NCBI RefSeq assembly: GCF_000143415.4
Contig: NW_003314301.1
Location: 61,674 to 125,673, forward strand
DNA length: 64,000 nt
Source of the DNA: Selaginella moellendorffii
Lineage: Eukaryota; Streptophyta; Lycopodiopsida; Selaginellales; Selaginellaceae
Direction of reading: 5' to 3'
Position numbers and translations under genes: made by a program. Below, piece by piece: positions 11,276-23,002 of this stretch. Below the pieces are notes generated by a model that saw nothing but the letters and a program-made list of their open reading frames with translations, searched no databases and was not told the origin of the DNA. Within the stretch, counting starts at the first letter, position 1; each line of letters opens with the position of its first letter.

Positions 11276-12516
11276 TCTGGCTCTCGTCCCAAGACTCCCA
11301 AGAAATTGTGGTTTCATAAGTGTGACCTCAAATAGAATAGCAGTTGGTGGAATGTTGGCAATAAATATGTTATTATTGCTTTCAATTACTTAATTTATTA
11401 GGTGAAAGTTTATGTTTTACTAGTGCAATTGTTATTTAATATTTGGTATTCCAACATTCTTGTCTAGAGTGGATTCTCTCAAATAATAATATTATGTTTA
11501 TAGTTGAGGCATTTTATGTTCTAATATGTTGATTAAGAATACGTTACATTTTTGCTATCCATAAATGGATGGTTTAGTACAATAGTTTATTTGGACTTTC
11601 AATATGATGATTGTGAAGTATGTGAATTTTTAACATTTGTATTGGGATGCTAATTTTTCAATATACATATATGTCACAAGGGTGTAAAGTTTCATTAATG
11701 TTTTAGTATATAAATTCATGTAGTCATAATCTTTTATTGCCAATAAAGTTAATTCAAGTAAAATTTATTGAACATTTAGGCCACAATTATCATCATCATC
11801 CATTTATATAGTATAAATGGATGACCTAATGTTAATGATTTTACTAGACATAATTTGTTTAAAGGTTTTAGAAGGGGTAAATTGGATTGCAAATTTATAA
11901 AATTTTGCATAACATTCAACATGTTAATCATCCAAAAATTATTCATGTGCAATGAGATCAAAAGTAAATTACATTGCCTCTTTCTAATGTTTCTCTAAAT
12001 CCTAACTCATTAACATAGACACAATAACCTTTAACTATTCTAAGATTTTGATTGATTTTAATTCAACCACTCGCTCTTGTATATAAATGTCATTCCTATA
12101 TTCTGTATTTTTAAATTCCAAACACTCACAAAATGATAAATCATGTTTGTATGTCATCATGCAATGCCTAGCATTTTGCTGTTTCAATGAATGCCAACTA
12201 TGCCACGTGGCAAAGCCAGATCAAACTCCTAAAGAGTTTTGGATGATCTAAAAACTTATGGAAAGTCCACCTATGACTGAGCAACGAGTTTTTCACAGGA
12301 GAGCCCAAGAGCTTTGTTGTTTGGCACCAGGAAGCCAAAAATCATTCCTTTTTCTTGGCGATGGTAAGCCGGAGGCTTGCGGTGACAGCTTCTCAAGATC
12401 TTGTGCCGGCTGCGGACGAGATACGAGCGAAGGATACTGAAAACCAAAACAAAATCTGCTTGAAAACAGTGAAACGGTAGCTACCTCTACACTAGAAAGC
12501 TCGAATCACGCTTACT
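11276..12516. other. AT-rich spacer, no gene seen
   Basis: Strongly AT-rich from about 11340 to 12240, with no coding frame of note. I found no terminal repeats or PBS. It probably contains the CENP-C 3' flank and decayed repeat DNA. Confidence 0.5.
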
Positions 12517-14291
12517 TCAGATCGCAGCCAGTTTCACTAGATGTTTGAACTGGTCCGGAACAAACGACTCCACCTTGAACTCTTTGGGCTTCTCGCCTCT
12601 CTTGGGGTGTGGTGGCATCGGTGAGGAGTGCTTGATGCCAATCAAGGTTGGCATTGCTGCATTTTTTTATTGTTAGAACTTAGCACCCTCGAAAACTGAA
12701 TATCACAAACTTACTTTTGTGTACGCGTCCATAAAGGAGCTTCTCGCCTCTCCAGTACTCCAACGGTCTGGACCGGTACCTTGTGCTGCACCTCCTACCA
12801 TTTTTCCATTCCATCCCAGATTCTGCTTGAACCGGAGAAATAAGATTGACAGTGATAACAAATGCACCAAAGGTTTGTACCTTTGAGCCACGGGCTTTGT
12901 TCGGCCTCAGCCTTAACTTCGCGCTTACGTTTAACTCTCCTTGTCTCACAAGTTGGAGCACAATCTTCTGTCTCGCAATCAAAATCTGAAAAGAACGAAG
13001 GAAGAGAATTTGTTTCAACCAAGAAAATAATTGTAGTTGAAGCACCTTTGAGACGAAGTTCCTCTAGGAGCTCATTTGGACTTTCTGTTGTTGCCATTTT
13101 CATAGCCATACTACAATCTTCTGTCTCGCAATCAAAATCTGAAAAGAACGAAGGAAGAGAATTTGTTTCAACCAAGAAAACAATTGTAGTTGAAGCACCT
13201 TTGAGACGAAGTTCCTCTAGGAGCTCATTTGCAGTTTCTCTTGTTGCCATTTTCATAGCCATACTACAATCTTCTGTCTCGCAATCAAAATCTGAAAAGA
13301 ACGAAGAAAGAGAATTTGTTTCAACCAAGAAAACAATTGTAGTTGAAGCACCTTTGAGACGAAGTTCCTCTAGGAGCTCATTTGCAGTTTCTGTTGTTGC
13401 CATTTTCATAGCCATACTACAATCTTCTGTCTCGCAATCAAAATCTGAAAAGAAAGAATTTGTTTCAACCAAGAAAACAATTGTAGTTGAAGCACCTTTG
13501 AGACGAAGTTCCTCTAGGAGCTCATTTGCAGTTTCTGTTGTTGCCATTTTCATAGCCATACTACAATCTTCTGTCTCGCAAGTTGGAGCACAAGCTTCTG
13601 TCTCGCAAGTTGGAGCACAGTCTTCTGTCTCGCAACTTGGAGTACAATCTTCTGTTGGAGAAAACTCTTCTGTTGGAGCAAAATCTACTGTCTCGCAAGT
13701 TGGAGCACTTAAGCTCACAGTTTCCGGTACTTGGGGTTTCATAAAAGAAAGGTCCAGTGTGTGTTTGATTCGCCTGAAACTTTCACTTTTCCCCAATGAA
13801 AGAAGAAAAAACAAGACAAACCTCGCACTGTTCTTTGATCGAACCCGCGACAACCGGGACATGAAGCTCGGATTTTCTTCTCTGCCCTCCTCACGGTCCC
13901 AAAACTCGGCGACGTCCATCAATCCACCTTTTGAACAAGAGGGAATCGATGGCATCACTCGCGACTTGTTGGTGGCATTTTTCTTGGATCGAACCCGCGA
14001 CAAACGACACACCAGGCTCTGATCTTCATCTTCGACTGTGCAAACCAAGAACCTCAAGAAAAGCTACAGGAGGAAAAAGAAGAGATAAAAGAAAGTACCT
14101 TCGTTACTCTTGGATTGAGAAGGACCGGACTCCCCCATGTCCTCCCAGTCGCAAAATGTAGCAAGATCCTGCTCGCGGAGGAACCCCAGCGACGCTGGCA
14201 TGAGCCGGAAGATATCATTCTCCTCATCCTCATCGTCGTCCTCGCTCAGCGGCATCTCCTGCCGCTCCACGATCATCCTCCCTGCCCACAA
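12517..14291 (-). CDS. CENPC: Centromere protein C (CENP-C)
   Basis: Inner-kinetochore protein that links CENH3 nucleosomes to the outer kinetochore. The CENP-C motif is clear: RSRPLEYWRGEKLLYGR (about 12722-12775). The last exon encodes a plant-type C-terminus (TLIGIKHSSP, FKVESFVPDQFKHLVKLAAI) ending at 12517. Exon 1 is 14099-14291, then a 63-nt intron (14036-14098) gives an in-frame join GTC-GAA-GAT. A further short intron near 13790 and introns near 12840-12890 and 12650-12715 complete the model. The middle of the protein holds four tandem 48-51-residue repeats (12965-13567) and shorter Cys-Glu-Thr-Glu repeats. The N-terminal half is not recognisable by eye. The start at 14291 is divergent from SKIP16. 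Confidence 0.87.
12965..13567 (-). repeat. Four tandem in-frame repeats inside CENP-C
   Basis: Unit starts at 12965, 13118, 13271 and 13424; unit lengths are 153, 153, 153 and 144 bp, the last missing nine bases. Each encodes a segment with SMAMKMAT, ANELLEELRLKG and TTIVFLVETNS. The units are nearly identical at DNA level and all keep the frame. A shorter run of about 24-bp units (CETEDCAPT type) follows at 13568-13700. Confidence 0.95.
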
Positions 14292-14477
14292 ACCCTAGCC
14301 CTCGCAAAAGCAAATTCAAATTAATTGGCCGCCCCAGGAATCGAGCCCGAGACTTTTCCGCGTTATCCACCGTGGACGGCTAGGATGCGGCTAGCTCTTT
14401 CACTGTCAGCTGACACGTCAGCAGCAATGCAGTGTGTGCTTGTTCTTGCTCTTGGCTATTAGGGTTTGTGGCGGGCG
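14292..14477. promoter_or_regulatory. Shared divergent promoter of CENP-C and SKIP16
   Basis: Only 186 bp separate the two start codons. Inside it, 14328-14391 on the minus strand resembles a degenerate tRNA: it has GCCGC/GCGGC pairing ends and a B-box-like GGCTCGATTCC. It is 64 nt and lacks a full D arm, so I do not call a tRNA gene. Confidence 0.6.
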
Positions 14478-16026
14478 ATGGAGGATGTGCTGCCCGCGCT
14501 GCTGCTGCAAACAATCCTGGCACGGACGGATGCCGTGGACTGCGCTAGGGTAGCTTGCGTCAATCGGCGATGGCGGGCGCTGGCGCACGACGACACGCTC
14601 TGGTCGCAGCACTGCCGGGACGAGTATGGCGTGTGCGCTGCCGCGGATTTCATGGGCAATCCCTGCTGCAGCTTCAAGGTGAGCGAGAGAGCGAGAGATT
14701 GTAGCATTTTCTAGCGGGCATTCTAGGACAAGAAGTGGATTTAAATCCCACCATTGGTTTTCTCGCAGGAAACTTACGCTGCCTGGCACGACGAATTCAA
14801 CCAGTATGGTGGGCTCGTCTATCGGACCAAGAAACTCTGGGATGATTTGAAGGGCGTGCTGCGCTCCAATTACCCCGCAGTGGCCGATTCTCTCGCCCGC
14901 CAGGCCTCGGAGGCGGACATTGTCGCGGCCGAGAGCACGCTGGGCTGGCCTCTGCCTCCTCACGTCCGCCTTCTCTATCGCTTCTGCGATGGCCAGCAGA
15001 TCGTGGATGGCGACGAGATCGCTCACCAGTACGTGGGTCTTCTCGGAGGATACTACTTCTACAATCACTTTGTCAACGTCCAGCTCCTGCCGCTCCAGCA
15101 AGTTGTCTCCTACACCCAGCGCCTCCTCTCGCGAGCTCCCGCTGGAACCAAGAGGATCGTCATCGCCGCGTCGTGCAACTTAAACAAGTTCTTCCTCCTC
15201 GACTGCGACAGTGGGATGGTGCTGGTTGGCACCAAGAACTTCCTCAAGAAGTACGAGGTGATGCCTTGCCTGCCGCTGGCGAGTAGCAATCCCGGCGATG
15301 GCATGCTTCGGTGGCTCGAGGAATACCGGGATGGACTTTTGAGTGGCAAGTATACAGTGCGCAACGACGATGGGATCCGGAGCATCAGCCTCTATCCGGA
15401 GAATGGGTCCACTTGCACAGAGGCTGTGACACAGGGAATCCAGGTGCGTGCTTAAGGTTCTTTGCGGTCTCTTTGTTGTGACGTTCTGTGAATTTTTCCA
15501 GGTGAGAGCTTCTGCGGTGTTTGTTCCTGAGCTGTCTGATCCAGAGGCTCTAGAGAAGTATCTCTTCAGTTACTCCGTTCGAATGCGGTTCCTGCCCGTC
15601 AGTGCGTTGGCTTCTAACCAGTGTCAACTTTCGAGGCGCCACTGGGTCGTGACCGCCGACGATGAAATCGTCGATGAAGTGCGTGCTGAGGCTGTGGTTG
15701 GCATGGTAAGCTCTAGGATCTCGTAGCAAAACAGGACTTTTTTATGTGAGCTTACCCTTGCTTCTTCCAGTATCCGCTTCTCAAGCTCGGTGGCGACGCC
15801 TTCGTTTACGAGAGCTGTAGCACGCAGAACACGCTGTCCGGATCGCTGGAGGGCGATTTCACGTTCGTGCCTGGATGGTATGTTGGTTTCTCTCTTTTGG
15901 TTTAGCTCGCTAAAGAATTTGCTCTCTCTCTCTCTCTCTCTTGGCAGCCTTAGCAGGCAAGAAGGTCCAGAGTTTTGCGTGAGAGTGGCACCTTTCCCTA
16001 TGCAAGTTCCTCGGTACATATTCTAA
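14478..16026 (+). CDS. SKIP16: F-box protein SKIP16 (F-box, SMI1/KNR4-like and ApaG domains)
   Basis: Substrate receptor of an SCF (SKP1-cullin-F-box) ubiquitin ligase. Five exons with clean junctions: 14478-14678, 14769-15443, 15502-15705, 15771-15877 and 15948-16026. Exon 1 is the F-box (LPALLLQTILARTDAVDCAR, then VNRRWRALAHDDTLW). Exon 2 holds a SUKH/SMI1-KNR4-like domain (AESTLGWPLPPHVRLLYRF, FDG-like CDGQQI). Exons 3-5 form the ApaG domain (YSVRMRFLP, SRRHWVVTADDEIVDEV, VYESCSTQNTLSGSLEGDF), ending in APFPMQVPRYIF. This domain order matches plant SKIP16. Targets are unknown. Confidence 0.92.
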
Positions 16027-16411
16027 GCGCGCACGAATTGGATTTATGGTTTGTGTTGTAAATACTCTGGAAATTTTTCTTCTTTTTTCTCCTGTGCTGT
16101 GCTAAGTTATACCTCTAAGCTCTGGTGCTCCTGTATGTAACTCTAGCGTGGAAGAAGAAAGAACATTCATACAGTTATAAAACAAGCCTTGTGTGGAAGT
16201 GCTCTCGTCCAATCAGATGGTGTCCATTTGGCACCTCTCCCAGATTGGCAGCAAAGCCGCCACGCGTCACGAATATTCCTCCGGCAGGCTCTATCCGTCA
16301 GCTTGACGGGCGGGCATATTCCGTCAGAGGAGAATATTCTTTCCCCTTGGCACTAGGCTTTTCTCTTCTCTCTCTCTCTCTCTCTCTCTGCCCGCGGCGA
16401 AAGAAGAAGCT
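16027..16411. promoter_or_regulatory. Upstream region of the thioredoxin gene with a CT tract
   Basis: Contains a (CT)n run at 16366-16389 directly before the start codon, probably in the 5' leader. Two GAATATTC-type palindromes lie near 16271 and 16332; they resemble heat-shock-element cores (GAAnnTTC), which is only suggestive. Confidence 0.4.
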
Positions 16412-17089
16412 ATGGCGGTAGCGTCGCCTCTTTCCATCTCGGTGTCCAACGATGTGGACCAATTCGTGTCCGGCGATGGCGATGGGTTCGAGCTGGAGCC
16501 GTCGCGCGTCGTCAAGGTGGAATCGGAGGAGGCGTGGGAGCAATTCCTCAAGGAGGCCAATGCACAGAGCGCCATTGTAAGTGTTTGACCTATGGCTCTA
16601 GCTCCACTTGTAGTTCCAGCGCGCAGCTACAAACGCGATCCTTGTGAATCCTTAAAGGATCTAATCCTTGTTTCTTAGGTGGTGGCTCATTTCAGTGCCG
16701 AGTGGTGCGCGCCTTGCAAATTCATGGAGCCAGCCTTCAACAACATGTCCAAGCGATTGACTCACGTTATTTTCTTGGAAGTAGACATGGACGTGCAACA
16801 TGTAAGTGGTTCTCTCCTCTCTCCTTGCTCCAAACTTCGAGAACGCGCAGGAATGAGAATGAAGAACGAAACAAAAGAGTGTTTTTTTTTGTGTGTTCTT
16901 GGTTTGTGGCCTTCGTACTGATTGATTGCTTCTTTGGGTGGAACTTGGCAGGAGCTGGCTTCCAAGTTGCAAGTGAAAGCACTGCCGACTTTTCTCTTCA
17001 TCAAGGACGAGGCAGTGATCGACAAAATCGTGGGAGCCAATCCGGAGGAGCTGGAGAAGAAGATCGAGACACTGGCCTCGCCGTGTTGA
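16412..17089 (+). CDS. Thioredoxin h / CXXS1-like protein with a CAPC active site
   Basis: Small cytosolic thioredoxin-fold protein, 141 residues, three exons (16412-16576, 16679-16801, 16952-17089). After a variable N-terminal extension of about 30 residues come VVKVESEEAWEQFL, HFSAEWCAPCKFMEPAF, the cis-proline motif KALPTFLFIKDE and VGANPEELEKKI. The overall wording (VVAHFSAEW, FLFIKD, DKIVGANPEEL) is closest to plant CXXS1-type thioredoxins. The active site is WCAPC with both cysteines, so ordinary dithiol reductase activity is possible. Known CXXS1 proteins have Ser in place of the second Cys and act mostly as isomerases. Confidence 0.85.
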
Positions 17090-19568
17090 TGAGCACGCAC
17101 GACTCGACTGGACGGGTCTCGTTTTTTTTTTCTCTCCCCCTTTTCTTTGTTTGATCGCTACGTAGGAGGCCATGGAATAAGTGCTGCTGCAAGCCGGGGT
17201 TCCATTTCATCACCATCGTCACGGTCGTTGTCATTCAGCCCGCCCAAGGATTTTCGATTTCTCCCACGAGTTTTCTTCTCCTTTTATCTTCGTGTAGGTA
17301 GCTCACAGCCTGTGCATATGAATCTATAGATGTTTGCTCTCTACGCTGATTGAATCAATCTACGAGAGTTTGATGCGTTACCCCGTGATCACGCCAGGTT
17401 CTTGGTTGCTGTTGGTTCCAGAGATTTGGATTGGGATTCTGCGAATGGTGAGTCTGTTCGTCACGTCGCAATCGCTTCGTTCGTGTCCGAGAATGAGAAG
17501 ACGAGTGGTTTCGTCCAAGCGAGAAACTCTGCGTGGCTCCCCGTAAGCCAGCTATGGAGCTTATCATCGTCAGCTGATAAATCCCCCCCAGATGGCATAC
17601 AGGGAGCCAGGCAGAGTGATTTTGTTTCTTCTTTCTTGCTCGGCTCCACACAAACTTCGAAGAATCCTGGCAACCAAAAAAAAAAAACAAAAAAAAACCA
17701 GTTTTTTTTTCTCTCTTCTCTTCCCAGAGACCGTGAGAGAATGATTCATGCGTTTGTTTTTACGAGGAAGAAGATGTAAACGAGAACTTTTACCTGGAAA
17801 CTTGGATGGATCATCGCCAGGATTTGACAGATCGCTTTCGACTGTAACAGCGAGCAATTTGGAGTTTTTGTGACCTGGAAAGCTGCGAGCTTGAATCGGA
17901 GCAGTTCCCAGTCCTCGTCAAACAAAGCTTAAACAAAAGAAAAAAAGAGAGTAGCGATGAGCATGAAAAAGTTTAATCGCGAGAGAGTGTGAAGACCACC
18001 GACTTGTGTGCGATAGGAATGAATGAATGCTTGTGTTGCTGCGAGTCTTGTCGCCAGTTGGTCTAGATCTCTCCGCGCTATATACAGTTCAATCAATTCA
18101 ATCATGGCAGGGAATAGTCAATCCAATCACACTCGAGGAGCTCTCGCTGCTTCTTTCTCTCTTCGCCAATCCAATGCAGCATGAATTCAAGCACTCACCA
18201 TGGAGAATTCGGATGGAAATCTCGCCTTTGCGTCACTTGCATTGTCGAATTCTCGGTTGGATCCCGTTTGGATGGGGATGGACTACTGCAATGGAATGGA
18301 GGACAGCTCTTGATCTCCATGCCCGCTCGCTCGCTCGCAGCAATCTCGCAGTCGATCGAAACGCACAAAGAGTGGATTGAGAGAAGAAACGAGAGGAAGA
18401 AGAAGAAAGAACGTTGTTCCGCAAAGCACCTTCTTCCTTTTTATTGCCCAACAGAGTTTTCAATCCACAGCACGTCACGCCCGTCGGCGGCCGTCAGTAG
18501 TTCGTTTCTGCCACGTGCCACGCTCCCAGCCGTCCGTGGCGAACAAAGAAGAACACACGCATCAACCTCCGTTATAGACTAAACTCTTTTTCTATTTCTT
18601 CTTCTTCTTTCGTTACGCGTTTGCTTTGCTTTGCCTCGCATCGCAGCTCCATTGCATGCTTGCCCGTGAAACGGCCGTGATGTAGGTAGCCATCTTCGCT
18701 CGAGAGATTTCTTTTCGTTTCTTCTACTCGCTCCAACCGTTGCCAAAGGGGAAGCTTGTAGCTCGCTGCTAGATTTCCTGCCTCACTCCTCCAGAGCATC
18801 ACTTATCCCATCATCTCCGCTCGTTCGATCGCTCGCTCGCTACTGCCACTGGAATCCAAAGAAGCATTAAGTTAGTCCAATCCACAAAGTTTTTCTTAAT
18901 CCAGGAAGAACTTACTCGCAGGACGATTCCAACCAACCCACCAACGCTTGCGTACTCTGCGGTACCCGAGCTGCAAGGAAAAGCCCGGAGCAATTACAAA
19001 CTCCCGCCCCCACTCGATCCAAACATCCCAGTCACAGGATTGATTCAGCAATATCACAACCAGAGCTTCAGTGGTCGTGGTCACAGCTTTGCTGGCTGGA
19101 CGTTTCCTGTATACGACTTCTCGACTTTATGGAAAACAAGTGAGTGAGAAAGAAGAAGATGAAGCTCACTTCCTTTCATTGGCTTATCTCCAAACTCTTG
19201 GGCGGAGGACGAGTTGGGATAACTTAGCAAGCAAACGCCTTGTAGTATACACAGCCCCTGGTGGTTTTTCCTTTCTTTCCAACTGAAGAAATGCCTTACC
19301 ATCGTACGTTCCCTGCATGTAAAATAAATGACGCAAGGAACTCACATGGGATATGCCTGGCCGGTGGACTGACCAGTCTCACCATGACCGAGTCTGATCA
19401 CCAGGGCACCAGCACCTGCAAAGCATTTATCAGAATCTTCAATGGAAGGAATAGACACAAGTTGAAAGCCAAGCAACCGACATGAGGCACTTACCCTTGA
19501 CAAAGATGAGAGAATAGTTCGTATGGAGCGCGCGTAAGCATGAGCGCTGTCCTAGAGCCGGTCCTAGG
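17090..19568. other. 2.5-kb region with no recognised gene
   Basis: Contains the thioredoxin 3' flank, homopolymer and CT/GAA runs (17690-17710, 18395-18415, 18590-18610), and several short open frames on both strands. None resembles a known family. A fairly GC-rich stretch with possible small exons on the minus strand (17800-18100 and 18800-19080) could be an unrecognised small gene or noncoding transcript. Confidence 0.4.
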
Positions 19569-21385
19569 CTACTTCTGCAACTTTGCGGGTGTAGGTTTCT
19601 TCTTGACCGCTGCTGCTGTTGCTGCTGCTGCTCCTGCTGCTCCTGCTGCCGTTGTTGTCGGGGTTTGATCGGCTCCCTCAACTTGTTGCTTGTTCTGGCT
19701 CAGTACCATTTGAACGTAACAGTGCAGCTGCCACAGCGTCCCCGTATCCTGTCGAGCGAAACAGTCTTGGTTTAGTATCATCAACGTACTGTACGAGAGA
19801 TTTCTCACCAGGGCATCAATATCCACCTCGACTTCAGCAACTGCGGCATTGAAACTGGGATTATTCTTTGCGATTATCTGGATCACGCGGTTCAGTCCCG
19901 TTGGAGGCAAGCGCCCGAGACTCTGACCAAGTTGTCTTTTCTCTTCGATCGACATTGGCCTACACACACGCAGGTAAGAATAGGAAGAGAAACCATCGAG
20001 CATTTGCCTGTATTTTGATGTAGCATTGATTTTAATCTCCTCGAGCTCGTCTTCTAGATTGTTTAGCTGTGAACGTTCTAGGTGAGAAGGAACTCTAGCC
20101 TCACAAGACGTGTACCTTTTTGCAGATCTCGTGAGCCATTCTATCAAGCGCAACTTCCTCTGCGGCTTTAGCCTCTTCGCCTTCGTGAACTTCCAGTTCC
20201 ACCATTTCCTGCTTTCGTTTAGCACCCTTAAGACACACACAATTACCAAGTGGTGTCAAGTTTAAACACAAAAATCTCCTGATACCGACTTACCTCTTCT
20301 AGAAGCTTTGGTTCCAGAACGAATTTATATTTCTCCTCAAACTTTTCAGAAAGCGTCTTGGCCATGACATACACGTCGGTTCCCACTTCGTTATATGTCA
20401 TCGCGTTCGAGAAAACAAGCCTCACGTCCTCGGCAATTTCTTGAACGCTCCGGTATCCACTCCCATCTTTGGCTTCCATCTTTTCTCGAATAGTTCTAAA
20501 GTCCATAGGACGTTTAATTACCTGCAAACAAAATAAAACTACGATGATCAGCAGGGAAGACAAGAAGTAAAAAAGCGCTCCTTACATCGTAGTAATCGTG
20601 TAATTGCAAGCCCTCCACATCAACAGGTTGCATGAAAGGCCAAGCCCACTTGTGTTGTGTAACCTGCATAAGAATAGAACGGGGTTTGTCAGCTCACAAC
20701 TCTACATTGTCTTACCTGTCGAAGAATGTTGCTAAATATTCTCAAGTGATCCTGTGCACGCTTCGTATGCAGAGCTTCGCGGCGAGCGTTCTCTAGAGCT
20801 CGCTGCTTCTTAATGGCCGCGACTGCCTTTTCTCTATCATCGTCAGTCACTGTAATTCCAACCGGTCTATCTTTCAGGGAAGCTCTTCGCATCCTGAGAA
20901 TATCAGAAACTTGCCGCTCCATCTGTTTGTTCACACAAAAATTTGCAGGAGAGATGGAAGGAAAAACAAAAGAAAAGACTTACATCTTCTACTTTGGAAT
21001 TCATCTCCGTGACCTGGACTTTCAAGTTTCGCTTAAACTCGTCTTTGTCTGGCGATGCTTGCTGCGAGCCTGTGATAGACTGTGTAAGTGGAATAAAAAA
21101 AACCAAAGTTTTAATCTATATACCCGGCACTCGACTTCGATCGTTCACAGCCGGAGACTCTCCAGCTTTGCCTTCTTCCACGCCTTCCATGGCTTCGTCC
21201 CGTCCATTACTATCGGCGGAGCCATCGGTAGCTTGAGCGGACATAAGCGTGGACAAACTCCGGCATGGACGCTTTGCATCCCTCTCGTTGCTGTTGCTGG
21301 GACTAACCACGGAGGTGTTCTTGAGATGAGACATTCCTTTGGAGATCTTTCGCTTCCTCTCACCTGTATCATCCCTCTCCTCCAT
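19569..21385 (-). CDS. GTE: BET-type bromodomain transcription factor (GTE1/IMB1/GTE6 class)
   Basis: Nuclear acetyl-histone reader. The first exon (21124-21385) is low complexity. A basic/coiled section follows (MNKQMERQVSDILRMRRASL; ARREALHTKRAQDHLRIFSN). The bromodomain begins HKWAWPFMQPVDVEGLQLHD, continues VIKRPMDFRTIREKM and contains NAMTYNEVGTDVY, with the acetyl-lysine-binding Asn. An NET domain follows (MSIEEKRQLGQSLGRLPP, EVEVDIDAL). The C-terminus is an Ala/Thr-rich tail encoded by GCT-type repeats (about 19605-19650), ending PTPAKLQK at 19569. Short introns separate the exons. The start could instead be an internal Met (MSHLKN). The gene is divergent from the small gene at 21420. 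Confidence 0.88.
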
Positions 21386-21419
21386 CCAGGGTTAGGGCAA
21401 AATCACACTCTAAGAAAGC
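21386..21419. promoter_or_regulatory. 34-bp gap between divergent start codons
   Basis: GTE (minus, start 21385) and the small gene at 21420 (plus) leave 34 bp between their ATGs. If both starts are right, each gene's promoter or leader must lie inside the other gene. Confidence 0.6.
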
Positions 21420-21794
21420 ATGGCGTCCTTGCAGCTCCAGGTTTGTGATTCTCCTTTTCGTCACCGATGATCGAAATCTCTACCAGGAGCGCGCGCTTGG
21501 AGCAACCCTGGGACTGATCGCTGGAGCTGGAGCTGTTCTCTACGAGCGCCGGCTGCTGTGGCGATCTACTGCCATCACAGGACACGCATTGTCTGGCGGA
21601 AACATGCCACTGCCTCCCCCGATCCCTGTGAGCCCCAAAATCTCGATTTCTATCTCTGCCTGACTCGCGATTCACAGCCTCCGGAGCCGCTCTTCGGGAA
21701 GAAAGATCGAGAGGAGCTCGCGCACGCCTGGAATCTCAGCATCGATCGCTACTTCAAGCCGATCATCGCCGAGCTCTCGGCCAGAGGCTGGTAG
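21420..21794 (+). CDS. Small conserved protein, probably mitochondrial membrane associated
   Basis: Three exons with good splice sites: 21420-21440 (seven codons), 21487-21627 and 21678-21794, giving a protein of about 92 residues. It has a short hydrophobic segment near the N-terminus (ALGATLGLIAGAGAVLY), a Pro-rich linker (MPLPPPIPPPEP) and a conserved-looking end (FGKKDREELAHAWNLSIDRYFKPIIAELSARGW is split here only for description: FGKKDREEL, then WNLSIDRYF, then LSARGW). The design (single helix, KK/RE-rich segment, terminal RGW) recalls small plant mitochondrial inner-membrane proteins, but I cannot name the family. Confidence 0.7.
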
Positions 21795-21930
21795 AAGGAA
21801 ATGGAATTGAGAGAAACATTTTGACCTAAAAATAAGTTTAGTCTAGCCTAGTCTCCCAAGAGCCCTAATCGAACAGGAGCTCGCGATTGCCCCAGATTTC
21901 TCCAGAGCGCGCGAGCTAGGGGCGATTTCC

Positions 21931-23002
21931 ATGGCGTGGCAGCAGCAGCAGCCGCCGCGGCCAATGCAGGTATGCTTCTTGCGCTTGGATCTCGCGTTTG
22001 ATTCGAGAGAAGAGATTTCATCGCAGCCGTATGGATACAACAATTTTGTTCCTCAGCCCGGTATGCCTGGAATGCCACCACAGCCACCGCCTGGATCCGG
22101 CGATTCAGCCTTCTACAACTCGGATCTCATTCGCACGGGGCTGGGCGCCTACGGCGAGAAATTGTTTGGCAGCAGCAAAGATTATGTACAAAGCAATGTA
22201 AGCTTTCACAAAAGAGAATTTTTATTTTTTTTCCTCTCGTTTCTTAGAGTGTTCTTCCTTCGTCGCAGATTTCCAGGTTCTTGGCCGGGCAAGACATTCA
22301 CTATTACTTCCAGCTCAACGAGCAATACGTGAAGAACAAGCTCAAGATCATTTTGTTTCCATTTCTACACAAGGTGGGAGGCTTGAGAAAATCTTGCTAG
22401 AGATTGAGAGATTGTGTTCCAGGGACACTGGACGAGAATCGCCGAGCAAGTCGCGGGAGGCATCACTTACAAGCCTCCCCGGTATGATATCAACGCTCCC
22501 GACTTATACATTCCTCTCATGGCTCTCGCGACGTATGTGGTTCTTCGCTGCTACGCTCTTGGCTTCACCGGAAAGTAAGATCTCGATCTCGTTCAAGCTC
22601 TCTCTCACCATCGCTCTTCGTCACAGGTTCTCGCCGGCAGTGATGCAATCCAGCTTCTCCCACGGGATTGGAGCGTGGCTCGTGGAAGTGATCCTCGTCA
22701 AGGGGATGCTCTTCGCGGTGGGCAGTGGCGAAGTCCCATGGCTCGACACGCTCGCCTACAGCGGCTACTCACTCGTCGGTATGTCTGTCTCCATCGCCGC
22801 GACGATCTCGAGCAAGTACCTCTTCTACTTCGCGCTCCTCTGGACGGGGATTTGCATGGGAGTGTTCCTCGTCAAAACGCTCAAGAGAGTGTTCCTGGCG
22901 GAGGTCCGGAGCTACGAGCGCGACTCGAGCAAGCACCACTACTTGCTGCTCTTCGTCGCCATCGCCCAAGTTCCAATCTTTCTATGGTTTACTCGGCTCT
23001 AG
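21931..23002 (+). CDS. YIF1: YIF1-family ER-Golgi membrane protein
   Basis: Partner of YIP1 in ER-to-Golgi vesicle traffic. Five exons: 21931-21969, 22027-22197, 22269-22373, 22423-22574 and 22627-23002. The N-terminus is cytosolic and Pro/Gln-rich. The conserved part reads [36 protein letters not shown], then KILLFPF-type and [20 protein letters not shown]. It is followed by about five hydrophobic segments ending in [16 protein letters not shown]. Length (about 280 residues) and topology fit the family. The helicase gene starts 135 bp downstream. Confidence 0.92.

Noticed and set aside
12862-14022. Long plus-strand open frame (386 codons) across the CENP-C gene
   Set aside because: It is the antisense shadow of the CENP-C repeats. 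It stays open because the near-identical units lack stops in that frame, and it has no motif.
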